This document shows positions 48,215-56,138 of a DNA stretch of 64,000 bases, in pieces. The stretch spans positions 211,996 to 275,995 of the forward strand of contig NZ_JAHXZN010000005.1 in NCBI RefSeq assembly GCF_019429485.1, given 5' to 3'. The notes under the pieces were generated by a model. It was not told the DNA's origin and did no database searches. It saw only the letters and a list, made by a program, of their open reading frames with translations. The translations under genes were made by a program, and so were the position numbers. This DNA is from Sphingomonas citri. Its GTDB lineage: Bacteria; Pseudomonadota; Alphaproteobacteria; Sphingomonadales; Sphingomonadaceae. How positions within the stretch are numbered: position 1 is the first letter of the stretch; each line of letters opens with the position of its first letter.

Positions 48215-48595
48215 TTAAAGCGCTAACCAGCGGCGCAGCGCCTGGTCGACCTGCTCCATGCGGGTCGCCGAGGCGTGGCCGATCACCCTGACGATGCGAT
48301 GGCGACGCACCGAGGTGATGCGGTCCACCTGCACCTCGCACTCGACCATCAGCCCGGTATGCTCCTGCGGCGAGATCGCGACGCGGAACAACGACTCGCC
48401 CCCCACCACCGCGGTGAGCGGGCAGAGCGTGACGGTGGCGTGGGTCTCATTGAACAAGTCGGCCTGCACGACGACGCACACGCGCGGGCCGCCGGCCGCG
48501 TCCTCGGGCGCGGCGAGTTCGACGATGGCGCCGTGCGTGATCGTGGGCGCGGCCTCGGGTGTGGCGCTCGCCTGCTCGGCCAGCGTCACCGCCAT
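48215..48595 (-). CDS. MazF/PemK-type toxin
   Basis: 126 residues. After a 20-residue leader (to about PTITHGAIVELAAP), the PemK/MazF beta-barrel is visible: PRVCVVVQADLFNETHATVTLCPLTAV, SLFRVAI, GLMVECEVQVDRITSVRRHRIVRVIGHAS and MEQVDQALRRWLAL. MazF toxins cut RNA at short sequences. The start ATG has GGAGG seven bases before it and overlaps the antitoxin gene by ten bases, the usual toxin-after-antitoxin order. Confidence 0.88.
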   Translation of the reverse strand: MAVTLAEQASATPEAAPTITHGAIVELAAPEDAAGGPRVCVVVQADLFNETHATVTLCPLTAVVGGESLFRVAISPQEHTGLMVECEVQVDRITSVRRHRIVRVIGHASATRMEQVDQALRRWLAL

Positions 48596-48822
48596 GCCGA
48601 ATCCTCCGCCTCGATCGTCTCCCAGAAGGCATAGTCCTGCTGCGTGTCGCGGCGCGAGGCGCGCTGCGACTGGCGCCGCGCCTCGCGCCGGAACGCCTCG
48701 TCGTGCAGCTCGACATACCGCCGCACCGCCTCGCGCGCGATGTCGCTTTTGCTACGGCCCTGCGTGCGCGCGACCGCGGCGAGCCGCTCCTCCAATTCCG
48801 TGTCGAGCCTGACGCCGAGCAA
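48586..48822 (-). CDS. Ribbon-helix-helix antitoxin
   Basis: About 78 residues. N-terminal RHH DNA-binding domain (LGVRLDTELEERLAAVARTQGRSKSDIAREAVRRYVE) followed by a charged, Arg-rich tail that would block the toxin (RREARRQSQRASRRDTQQDY). TTG 48822 is chosen because GGAGG lies five bases before it; GTG 48828 has the ribosome-binding site touching it. A perfect palindrome covers the promoter just upstream, fitting autoregulation. Confidence 0.88.
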   Translation of the reverse strand: MLGVRLDTELEERLAAVARTQGRSKSDIAREAVRRYVELHDEAFRREARRQSQRASRRDTQQDYAFWETIEAEDSAWR

Positions 48823-48831
48823 CCGCACCTC

Positions 48832-48849
48832 CGTTTAACGCGTTAAACG
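48832..48849. promoter_or_regulatory. 18-bp perfect palindromic operator of the toxin-antitoxin pair
   Basis: CGTTTAACGCGTTAAACG reads the same on both strands, lies 10-27 bases upstream of the antitoxin start and overlaps the -10 element. It is the expected binding site for the RHH antitoxin or toxin-antitoxin complex. Confidence 0.8.
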
Positions 48850-48875
48850 ATACGGCGCCTAGGCGTCGTTGGCAA
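48847..48875 (-). promoter_or_regulatory. Sigma-70-like promoter of the toxin-antitoxin operon
   Basis: On the minus strand TTGCCA (48875-48870), a 17-base spacer, and TATCGT (48852-48847). The -10 element runs into the palindromic operator, so a bound RHH protein would block it. Confidence 0.6.
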
Positions 48876-48969
48876 GCCTCGTCTGTCCTACATCGGTGAG
48901 GCCGTGCGAGGATCGCAGCGCTCTTTCTCACTGTCGATATAGCGGAGACGTGCGCCGACCCAGCCGCGG

Positions 48970-49011
48970 ATGTTGAGTCATGCTGCATCATCGACTCAAC
49001 TTACTCAACAT
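48970..49011. repeat. Nested inverted repeats of GTTGAGT half-sites
   Basis: TTGAGTC (48973-48979) pairs with GACTCAA (48993-48999), and ATGTTGAGT (48970-48978) also pairs with ACTCAACAT (49003-49011). The half-sites are about 140 bases upstream of the antitoxin start in a 263-base gap (48850-49112) that has no gene. Could be a second operator or alternative hairpins. Confidence 0.5.
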
Positions 49012-49112
49012 TCGGGCGTCGCGGACTTCGGAATGCGTGAGCGCGAACCGAGTTGCGCGCGTAAGCGGTCGGCGATCCCGGCCCTAAGGTCCTCCCCGCT
49101 CGCGGGAAGGAT

Positions 49113-49523
49113 CTAGGACGGCCTCGCTCTCTCTCCGAGATACCGCACGAGCGCCGCCACGTCGGGCAGGTCCGCCACCAGCAGCGCGTCCCGCTCGACG
49201 GCCGTCGACAGCCCGAGCCGCGCGCCCGCATCGAGCGCCACGTCCTCCACCTCCGCGCGATCGAGCTTGAGGAAGCGACGCAGCGTGTCCTCCGGCCGCG
49301 GCACCACGCCGGCGCCATAGTACGGCACGAGCGCCTCCCGCACCGCCGGCGCGACGCGCGGGTCGAGCTCGGTGAAGCAGCCATCGAAGTCCGCCGCGGT
49401 CCAGGCCGCGCGCGCTGCCACCGCGCCGCGCACGCGCCGCACCATCAGCCAGTTGGCCCAAAGCATGCCGATCACGTACAGCGCGGTGAGCGCGCCGACC
49501 TTCTCCCAGCCGGTCACGCCCAA
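49113..49523 (-). CDS. Small hypothetical protein with N-terminal membrane anchor
   Basis: About 136 residues. One transmembrane helix (GALTALYVIGMLWANWLMV, about 9-27), then a helical, acidic domain (WTAADFDGCFTELDPRVAPAVREALVPYYGAG, RRFLKLDRAEVEDVALDAG). No family recognised. It starts one base after the dxs stop on the same strand, most likely co-transcribed with it. TTG 49523 or GTG 49517 can be the start; neither has a good ribosome-binding site. Confidence 0.65.
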   Translation of the reverse strand: MGVTGWEKVGALTALYVIGMLWANWLMVRRVRGAVAARAAWTAADFDGCFTELDPRVAPAVREALVPYYGAGVVPRPEDTLRRFLKLDRAEVEDVALDAGARLGLSTAVERDALLVADLPDVAALVRYLGERARPS

Positions 49524-49524
49524 G

Positions 49525-51444
49525 TCAGGCGCGCGCGATCGCGCCCGCCTCGTTGTAGCGCAGCGCGGTCAGCACGGTGCGCACGATCGCGTCGGCGTCG
49601 AGCCCCGCCTCGGCGTACTGGACGTCGGGCTTGTCCTGATCCTGGAACAGGTCGGGCAGCCGCATCGTGCGGATGCGCAGGCCGGCGTCGGTCAGCCCCT
49701 CGTCCGAGGCGAGCGTCAGCACGTGCGCGCCGAGGCCGCCGATCGCGCCCTCCTCGATCGTCACCGCCACCTCGTGCGAGGTGAGCAGGCGCCGGACCAA
49801 CGCCTCGTCGAGCGGCTTGGCGAAGCGCAGATCGGCCACCGTGGTGGAGAGGCCCTTGGCGTCGAGCGCGTCGGCCGCCTTGAGCGCCTCACCCAGCCGC
49901 GTGCCGAGCGACAGGATCGCCACCTTCTTGCCCTCGCGCACGACGCGCCCCTTGCCGATCTCGAGCGCCTTCGGCTCGACGGGAACGGCCACGCCGGTGC
50001 CGTTGCCGCGCGGGTAGCGCACCGCGATCGGTCCCGAGTCGTGCTCGACGCAGGTCTGCACCATGTGCGCCAGCTCGGCTTCGTCCGCCGCCGCCATCAC
50101 CACCATGTTGGGCAGCGTGGCGAGATAAGTGACGTCGAAGCTGCCCGCGTGGGTGGCGCCGTCGGCACCGACCAGCCCGGCGCGGTCAATCGCGAAGCGT
50201 ACCGGCAGGTTCTGGATCGCGACGTCGTGCACCACCTGGTCGTAGGCGCGCTGGAGGAAGGTCGAGTAGATCGCGCAGAACGGCCGCATGCCCTGCGCGG
50301 CGAGGCCGGCGGCGAAGGTCACGGCGTGCTGCTCGGCGATGCCGACGTCGAAGAAGCGCTCCGGGTGCGCGTTGGCGAACAGGTCGAGCCCGGTACCCGA
50401 GGGCATCGCCGCGGTGATCGCGCAGATCCGCTCGTCCTTGTCCGCCGCGGCGCTGAGCACCTGGCCGAAGACGTTCTGATAGGCCGGCGGCCCCGGCGGC
50501 GCCTTGGCCTGGGTGCCGGTAATCACGTCGAACTTCTGCACGCCGTGGTACTTGTCCGCGGCGTTCTCGGCGGGCGCGTAGCCCTTGCCCTTCTTGGTGA
50601 CGACGTGAACGAGGATCGGCCCCTCCGCCGCGTCGCGCACGTTCTCAAGCACGGGAATGAGATGGTCGAGATTGTGGCCGTCGATCGGCCCGACATAGTA
50701 GAAGCCGAGCTCCTCGAACAACGTGCCGCCCATCGTCATGCCGCGGGCATATTCGTCGGTCTTGCGTAGTGAGGTGTGGAACGGCCGGGGCAGCCGACGC
50801 GCGAGCCGCTTCATCAGCTCGCGCACGCTGAGGAACTCGCGGCTGGACACCATGCGCGACAGATAGGCCGACAGCCCGCCCACCGGCGGCGCGATCGACA
50901 TGTCGTTGTCGTTGAGGATCACGACCAGCCGGTTGCCCGCCGCCTCGGCGTTGTTCATCGCCTCATAGGCCATGCCAGCGGACATCGCGCCGTCGCCGAT
51001 CACCGCGATCGCCTTGCCGGGGGCGCCGCTCAGCTTGTTGGCGGTGGCGAAGCCGAGCGCGGCCGAGATCGACGTCGAGCTGTGCGCCGCGCCGAACGGG
51101 TCGTATTCGCTCTCGCTGCGCTTGGTGAAGCCCGAGAGCCCCCCGCCCTGCCGCAGCGTGCGGATGCGGTCGCGCCGCCCGGTCAGGATCTTGTGCGGAT
51201 AGCATTGGTGGCCGACGTCCCAGATCAGCCGATCGCGCGGCGTGTCGAAGACATAGTGGATCGCCACGGTGAGCTCGACCACGCCCAGGCCGGAGCCGAG
51301 ATGGCCGCCGGTATGACCCACGGCGGAGATCGTCTCCTGGCGCAGCTCGTCGGCGAGCTGGCGGAGCTGGTCGGGCTTCAGGATGCGGAGCGCGTCGGGC
51401 GTCTCGACCGTGTCGAGCAGCGGGGTATCGGGGGCATCAGCCAT
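49525..51444 (-). CDS. dxs: 1-deoxy-D-xylulose-5-phosphate synthase
   Basis: 639 residues. Thiamine-diphosphate enzyme of the MEP isoprenoid pathway. Motifs in order: [78 protein letters not shown], and the transketolase-like central part [20 protein letters not shown], with C-terminal [15 protein letters not shown]. Length is normal. The Fur-family gene lies 52 bases upstream on the same strand. Confidence 0.98.
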   Translation of the reverse strand: MADAPDTPLLDTVETPDALRILKPDQLRQLADELRQETISAVGHTGGHLGSGLGVVELTVAIHYVFDTPRDRLIWDVGHQCYPHKILTGRRDRIRTLRQGGGLSGFTKRSESEYDPFGAAHSSTSISAALGFATANKLSGAPGKAIAVIGDGAMSAGMAYEAMNNAEAAGNRLVVILNDNDMSIAPPVGGLSAYLSRMVSSREFLSVRELMKRLARRLPRPFHTSLRKTDEYARGMTMGGTLFEELGFYYVGPIDGHNLDHLIPVLENVRDAAEGPILVHVVTKKGKGYAPAENAADKYHGVQKFDVITGTQAKAPPGPPAYQNVFGQVLSAAADKDERICAITAAMPSGTGLDLFANAHPERFFDVGIAEQHAVTFAAGLAAQGMRPFCAIYSTFLQRAYDQVVHDVAIQNLPVRFAIDRAGLVGADGATHAGSFDVTYLATLPNMVVMAAADEAELAHMVQTCVEHDSGPIAVRYPRGNGTGVAVPVEPKALEIGKGRVVREGKKVAILSLGTRLGEALKAADALDAKGLSTTVADLRFAKPLDEALVRRLLTSHEVAVTIEEGAIGGLGAHVLTLASDEGLTDAGLRIRTMRLPDLFQDQDKPDVQYAEAGLDADAIVRTVLTALRYNEAGAIARA

Positions 51445-51496
51445 CTACGCGGAATAGCTGAGCGACATCAGCCTGTCGATTACCGGAATCGGCGGT

Positions 51497-51964
51497 TCAG
51501 TGCGTGGCGGCGGCACAGTCGCGGCAGCGCCCGCGCAGCTCGATCACCGGCCGCTCGGCGGCGAAGCCCGAGGCCGCGGCGGCGTCGCGCAAACCGCGCG
51601 TGAGCGAGTCGTCGTCGAGGTGGGTGGTGGTGCCGCAGCCGTCGCACACCAGGAAGATACAGTCGTGGCGGCAGCCTGGATGGGCGTTCGCGACATAGGC
51701 GTTGGCGCTCTCCACCCGCTGCGCCAGGTTGGCCGCGACGAACAGGTCGAGGATCCGATACACGCTGTTGGCGGCGATCCGCCGCCCCTGGCTTCGCGAC
51801 ACTTCCTCCGCGATGTCATAGGCCGAGGCCGGCTTAGCGAAGCCGCTCAGCGCCGCGTAGACGCTCTCGCGCATCGCGGTCCACTGCTCGCCCGATCGCT
51901 CGAGCGTGCTGCGCGCGGCGGCCAGGAGGTCCGCGCCCTCGGGTTCGTGGTGACGATGCGCCAT
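51497..51964 (-). CDS. Fur-family repressor, Zur-like
   Basis: 155 residues. Winged-helix domain (TAMRESVYAALSGFAKPASAYDIAEEVSRSQGRRIAANSVYRILDLFVAANLAQRVES) and a C-terminal metal-binding half with two Cys pairs (FLVCDGCGTTTHLDDD and GRCRDCAAATH) and a His-rich N-terminus (AHRHHEPEG). Short N-terminus and NSVYRILDLF are Zur-like rather than Fur-like. Probably zinc-responsive. The MerC-domain gene lies just upstream on the same strand, which suggests a metal-linked pair. Confidence 0.8.
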   Translation of the reverse strand: MAHRHHEPEGADLLAAARSTLERSGEQWTAMRESVYAALSGFAKPASAYDIAEEVSRSQGRRIAANSVYRILDLFVAANLAQRVESANAYVANAHPGCRHDCIFLVCDGCGTTTHLDDDSLTRGLRDAAAASGFAAERPVIELRGRCRDCAAATH

Positions 51965-52010
51965 GGTCGATCCAAATTAAGCGCGGTATGCCCGCGCAGC
52001 AAGCGCCGGC

Positions 52011-52400
52011 TCAGCCGTGCGCGCGACGATTGACCGTATGCCCTGCTGCCAGCAGCACGACCCCCGCGATGGTCAGCAGCGACTCGACCGCGTGCGAGTC
52101 CCCATGCGGCACGACGATCGCCGCCGCCATCAGCGCCAGCCCGCCGCCGCCGAGCATGACCGGCAGCAGCCGCCGGTGCGCCAGCACGCCCCGCCCGAAA
52201 GCGAGCAGCCCGAGCGCGAGCGCGAGCACCAGTCCCACCTCGTGGATCAGCGGACTGCCGAGCAGCCCGCCCGCCGTCGACAGCAGCGCCACCGCCGCCG
52301 TGGTGGCGAGGCAGTGGACGACGCACGCCGCCGACAGCCAGATCGCCCAGCGGTCGATCCGACCGGGGCGCTCGCTGCGAGGGACGGGCGACGACGACAT
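52011..52400 (-). CDS. MerC-domain membrane protein
   Basis: 129 residues, four transmembrane helices with the MerC signature: WLSAACVVHCLATTAAVALLSTAGGLLGSPLIHEVGLVLALALGLLAFGRGV. The Cys-x3-His-Cys element in the first helix fits the metal-binding pair of MerC proteins; many chromosomal MerC-like proteins are not mercury transporters. It is 46 bases upstream of the Zur-like gene and divergent from recJ. Confidence 0.82.
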   Translation of the reverse strand: MSSSPVPRSERPGRIDRWAIWLSAACVVHCLATTAAVALLSTAGGLLGSPLIHEVGLVLALALGLLAFGRGVLAHRRLLPVMLGGGGLALMAAAIVVPHGDSHAVESLLTIAGVVLLAAGHTVNRRAHG

Positions 52401-52424
52401 GCGGCGTCAATTAGGTGATGCGCC

Positions 52425-52444
52425 ACGATGTTACAATGTCTCAT
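52425..52444. promoter_or_regulatory. Possible Zur/Fur-type box before merC
   Basis: CGATGTTACAATGTCTCATG in the merC-recJ divergent gap resembles half of an alphaproteobacterial Zur box (TGTTATA-type half-site) but its second half is degenerate. Weak, position-based suggestion. Confidence 0.2.
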
Positions 52445-52511
52445 GCGCGAATTTTCTCGCTCGCTTTGCGGCGCGTGACTTGCCCCTGTGCCCTGCGGTA
52501 GGAGCTTCGTG

Positions 52512-54257
52512 ATGCGTCACGTACTCGATGTCGAGCGCTCGATCCTCGGCCAGCCCTGGCGCTGGCGCGCGCTGGCGGCCGACCAGCGCGAGCGGTTCGT
52601 CCCCGACGACCTTCTCACCCAATTGCTGCTGGCGCGGGGTTGCCCGCGCGAAGGGCTCGACGCGCACAAGGCGCCGTCGATTCGCGTCTTCATGCCCGAT
52701 CCGTCGATCTTCCGCGACATGGATGCCGCCGCCGAGCGGCTCGCCGACGCAGTGGTGGCGGGCGAGCAGGTCGCGGTGTTCGGCGACTATGACGTCGACG
52801 GCGCGACCTCGTCGGCGCTACTGGCGCGGCTGCTCGGCGCGCTCGGGCGCGAGCCGCGGGTCTACATCCCCGACCGGTTGACCGAAGGCTATGGCCCCAG
52901 CGTGGCGGCGATGGAACGCCTCGCTGCCGAGGGCGCGACGCTGATCGTCACGGTCGACTGCGGTGCGCAGGCGTTCGAGGCGCTTGCCGCGGCGCGTGCC
53001 GACGTCATCGTGGTCGATCACCACCAATGCGCCACCGAGCTGCCGCGCGCCCACGCCGTGGTGAACCCCAACCGCCGCGACGAGACCGATGGCGCCGCGC
53101 ACGGCCATCTCGCGGCGGTCGGCGTCGCCTTCCTGCTCGGCGCGGCGCTGCTGCGCTTGCTGCGCGCGCGCGGTCATTTCGCCGCGCGCACCGAGCCGAA
53201 GCTGCTCGAGCTGCTCGACCTCGTCGCGCTCGGCACCGTCGCCGACGTGGCGCAGCTGCGCGGGCTCAACCGCGCCTTCGTCGCGCAGGGGCTCAAGGTG
53301 ATGGCGCAGCGCCGCAACATCGGCCTGGCGGCGCTCGCCGACGCGGCACGACTGACCCGCCCGCCGACCGCGACCGATCTCGGCTTCGCGCTGGGACCGC
53401 GGATCAACGCGGGCGGCCGCGTCGGCCGCGCCGATCTCGGCGTACGGCTGCTCACCACGAAGGACCCGGTCGAGGCACGCACGCTCGCGGCCGAGCTCGA
53501 CCGGCTCAACGAGGAGCGCCGCGCGATCGAGGCGATGGTGCAGGAAGCCGCCGAGGCGCTGCTCCACCAGGACCGTGCGGTCGGCGTCGTTGCCGGCAGC
53601 GGCTGGCACCCCGGCGTGATCGGGATCGTCGCGGGCCGGCTCAAGGAGAAGACCGGGCGCCCCGCGATCGTCATCGCGCTCGACGAGAGCGGCGTCGGCA
53701 AGGGATCGGGTCGCTCGATCACCGGCGTCGACCTCGGCGCCACGGTGCTGGCCGCGCGCGAGCAGGGGCTGCTGCTGGCAGGAGGCGGCCACGCCATGGC
53801 AGCAGGGCTGACGATCGCGGCCGATCAGGTCCCTGCCTTCGCCGAGTGGATCGAGGACCGGCTGGCCGACACTGTCGCCACCGCACAAGCCGGCCGCGCG
53901 CTGCTGGTCGACTCGGTGCTGGCACCCGGCGGCGTCACCGCGGCGCTGGTCGAGACGCTGGAGGCGGGCGGTCCGTATGGCAGCGGCTGGCCCGCCCCGC
54001 GCGTCGCGGTTGGCCCGGTGCGCGCGATCAAGGTAGACGTGGTCGGCAACGGTCATGTCCGCGCCATCGTCGCCGGCGACGACGGACGCAGCCTCAAGGC
54101 AATGGCCTTCCGCGCCGCCGACACCGCGCTCGGTCAGGCGCTGCTCGCCGCGGGACCGTCGCGGCGATTGTGGCTGGCGGGGCGCGCGCGCATCGACGAG
54201 TGGAGCGGCCGCGGTGCCGCCGAGCTCCACCTCGACGACGCCGCCTGGGCGGTGTGA
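52512..54257 (+). CDS. recJ: Single-stranded-DNA-specific exonuclease RecJ
   Basis: 581 residues. DHH phosphoesterase motifs: VFGDYDVDGATSSALLARLL, TVDCGAQAFEAL, VVDHHQCA; then LVALGTVADVAQL, PRINAGGRVGRADLGV, and DHHA1-type SGWHPGVIGIVAGRLKEKTGRP and LAGGGHAMAAGLTI. RecJ is a 5'-3' ssDNA exonuclease used in recombination and repair. ATG 52512 has TAGGAG seven bases upstream; eight residues of upstream frame are not used. tRNA-Glu follows in the same orientation. Confidence 0.97.
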   Translation: MRHVLDVERSILGQPWRWRALAADQRERFVPDDLLTQLLLARGCPREGLDAHKAPSIRVFMPDPSIFRDMDAAAERLADAVVAGEQVAVFGDYDVDGATSSALLARLLGALGREPRVYIPDRLTEGYGPSVAAMERLAAEGATLIVTVDCGAQAFEALAAARADVIVVDHHQCATELPRAHAVVNPNRRDETDGAAHGHLAAVGVAFLLGAALLRLLRARGHFAARTEPKLLELLDLVALGTVADVAQLRGLNRAFVAQGLKVMAQRRNIGLAALADAARLTRPPTATDLGFALGPRINAGGRVGRADLGVRLLTTKDPVEARTLAAELDRLNEERRAIEAMVQEAAEALLHQDRAVGVVAGSGWHPGVIGIVAGRLKEKTGRPAIVIALDESGVGKGSGRSITGVDLGATVLAAREQGLLLAGGGHAMAAGLTIAADQVPAFAEWIEDRLADTVATAQAGRALLVDSVLAPGGVTAALVETLEAGGPYGSGWPAPRVAVGPVRAIKVDVVGNGHVRAIVAGDDGRSLKAMAFRAADTALGQALLAAGPSRRLWLAGRARIDEWSGRGAAELHLDDAAWAV

Positions 54258-54322
54258 GGCGCGGTGCGGCGAACCGGCTTGACCGCCCCGCGCTTTGTTC
54301 GTAACCGAGCTGCCGCCCTAGG

Positions 54323-54397
54323 GGCCCCTTCGTCTAGTGGTTAGGACGCGGCCCTTTCACGGCTGAAACACGGGTTCGAGCCCCGTAGGGGTCACCA
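54323..54397 (+). tRNA. tRNA-Glu (TTC)
   Basis: 75 bases including the encoded CCA. Acceptor stem GGCCCCT pairs with AGGGGTC, D arm TCTAGTGGTTAGGA, anticodon stem CGGCC/GGCTG around loop CTTTCAC with anticodon TTC at 54356-54358, T arm ACGGGTTCGAGCCCCGT. All arms fold correctly. Confidence 0.97.
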
Positions 54398-54416
54398 ACC
54401 GCGGAAAACTGCGGTT
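54397..54416 (+). terminator. Stem-loop directly after tRNA-Glu
   Basis: AACCGC (54397-54402) pairs with GCGGTT (54411-54416) around an A-rich loop. It sits at the very end of the tRNA. There is no T tract, so a processing or termination role is only suggested. Confidence 0.35.
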
Positions 54417-54444
54417 ACATGGTCAGCGGAGTGTACGCGGTATC

Positions 54445-54462
54445 TCCGGTCAAAGGACCGGA
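54445..54462. other. Strong hairpin downstream of tRNA-Glu
   Basis: TCCGGTC-AAAG-GACCGGA is a perfect seven-pair stem with a four-base loop in the 259-base gene-free stretch 54398-54656. No att-like repeat of the tRNA 3' end was found by eye, and no coding region is supported. It could be part of a small RNA or a terminator. Confidence 0.45.
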
Positions 54463-54656
54463 TCACTCGCCCTACGTACGACTGCTTCAGCGGGCTAGGC
54501 GGGTCAATCCTTCAAAGAAGCTCGGCATCGACGTCGGCTCGAGCCCCCCTCACTTGAGTGTATAAAGATAAGCGGTGATGTCATGCGCGTCACATGTTCG
54601 AATTGCCGCCGCGGAAAAAAGACGGCGCTTGCCTCGGATGACGGAAGACGTCTCGA

Positions 54657-56138
54657 TCATTCTGCGGGAGCGGGCATGCCGAGCCGGTCCAGATACTGCT
54701 GGTGCGTCGGTAACGCCGCCACCTGGCGCGTCACGTCGCGGCCGAGCTCGGCGAGAGTCGCGGCGAGCCGCCCCGGCGGCATCAAGCGCGCGACCCGATT
54801 GTGCGCTTCCGGCATGAGCCGCTGGCCGAGCAGCACCTGGACCCAGGACGTGACCGTGAACAGCTCGTCGCTCGCCTGAAAGGCTTGGGCTCCCTCGCGA
54901 AACAGCGCGAGCCGCGCCGCCAGGCTGTCGGGCAGCGGCATGTCGCGCAGCCGCTGCCAGAACGGCTCGTCGCGCTGATTGACGTGATAATGGAGGATGA
55001 TGAAGTCGCGCACGCCTTCGATCTCGCGACGCGCCATGTCGTTGAAGCGCGCCGCCAGCGACTCGGTCACTCCGTCATAGGGGAAGAGCTGGAGCAGCCG
55101 GGTCAGCGCGATCATGATCAGGTGGATGCTGGTCGACTCGAGGGGCTCGACGAAACCGCCGGCGAGGCTCAGCGCGACGCAGTTGCGCTCCCACGCGCGC
55201 TCGCGCCGGCCTGTACGGAAGCGGATCAGCCGCGGCTCGATCAGCACCTCGCCGTCTATTTTGTCGAGCAGCCGAGCGCGCGCCGCGTCGTCCGACAGAT
55301 AGGCACTGCTGTAGACGATGCCGTTGCCGACGCGATGCTGCAGCGGGATCCGCCACTGCCAGCCCGCGTCATGTGCGATCGCGCGCGTGTACGGCACCGC
55401 GGGTCCGGTCGCCGCGGTCTGTACCGCGATGGCGCGGTCGGTCGGCAGCCAGTCAGTCCAGTCCTCGTAGCCGACCCCGAGCGTCTCGCCGATCAGCAGC
55501 GCACGGAAGCCGGTGCAATCGAGGAAGAAGTCACCCTGGACCCGGCGGCCGTCGGCCATCACCAGCGCGGCGATGTTCCCGCTGGCGTCGCGCTCGGCGC
55601 GCTCGATCCGTCCCTGGATGCGGACGAGGCCGTCGCTCTCGCAGCGCTCGCGCAGGTAGCGGGCGTAACGCGCGGCGTCGAAGTGAAAGGCATAGTTGAG
55701 CGCGGCCGCGGGCGGTCCCGCGAAGCGCCCGGCCCGCGCGGCCTCATGCTCGACGCAATAGGCGCCGATCTCATCGGCGACGCCCTGCGCGCGCGCCTCG
55801 AGCCAGAAATGGTGGAAGTCCGCCATCCAGGTCGACCGGCCCAGCGTGCCGAACGAGTGGAGATAGTGCTCGTCCGGCCGCGACCAGCCCTCGAACGAGA
55901 TGCCGAGCTTGTAGCTGGCGCCGGTGGCGCGGACGAAATCCTGCTCGTCGATGCCGATCAGCTGGTGGAAGGCGCGCACCGTCGGGATCGTCGATTCGCC
56001 GACCCCGACCGTGCCGATCTCCTCCGATTCGACCAACGTCACCTCGATCAGCGCGCCCAGCTGGCGCGTCAGGATCGCGGCGGCGAGCCAGCCCGCGGTG
56101 CCGCCCCCGGCGATGACGACACGGCGCACCGGCCTCAC
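54657..56138 (-). CDS. Flavin-dependent tryptophan-halogenase-like protein
   Basis: 493 residues. FAD motif GGGTAGWLAA (11-20), catalytic Lys77 in ASYKLGISFEGW (as PrnA Lys79), the family tetrapeptide region GWQWRIP (259-265) and EPLESTSIHLI with Glu334-Ser335 (as PrnA Glu346-Ser347). All hallmarks of an active halogenase are present. Members of this group next to TonB receptors have no proven halogenation product, so substrate is open. GTG start overlaps the cupin gene stop (GTGA); last gene of the three-gene operon. Confidence 0.9.
   Translation of the reverse strand: MRPVRRVVIAGGGTAGWLAAAILTRQLGALIEVTLVESEEIGTVGVGESTIPTVRAFHQLIGIDEQDFVRATGASYKLGISFEGWSRPDEHYLHSFGTLGRSTWMADFHHFWLEARAQGVADEIGAYCVEHEAARAGRFAGPPAAALNYAFHFDAARYARYLRERCESDGLVRIQGRIERAERDASGNIAALVMADGRRVQGDFFLDCTGFRALLIGETLGVGYEDWTDWLPTDRAIAVQTAATGPAVPYTRAIAHDAGWQWRIPLQHRVGNGIVYSSAYLSDDAARARLLDKIDGEVLIEPRLIRFRTGRRERAWERNCVALSLAGGFVEPLESTSIHLIMIALTRLLQLFPYDGVTESLAARFNDMARREIEGVRDFIILHYHVNQRDEPFWQRLRDMPLPDSLAARLALFREGAQAFQASDELFTVTSWVQVLLGQRLMPEAHNRVARLMPPGRLAATLAELGRDVTRQVAALPTHQQYLDRLGMPAPAE

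Noticed and set aside
54323..54656. Genomic-island insertion at tRNA-Glu
   Set aside because: No integrase gene follows, and no duplicate of the tRNA 3' end was found by eye. The genes beyond it fit the host in composition.
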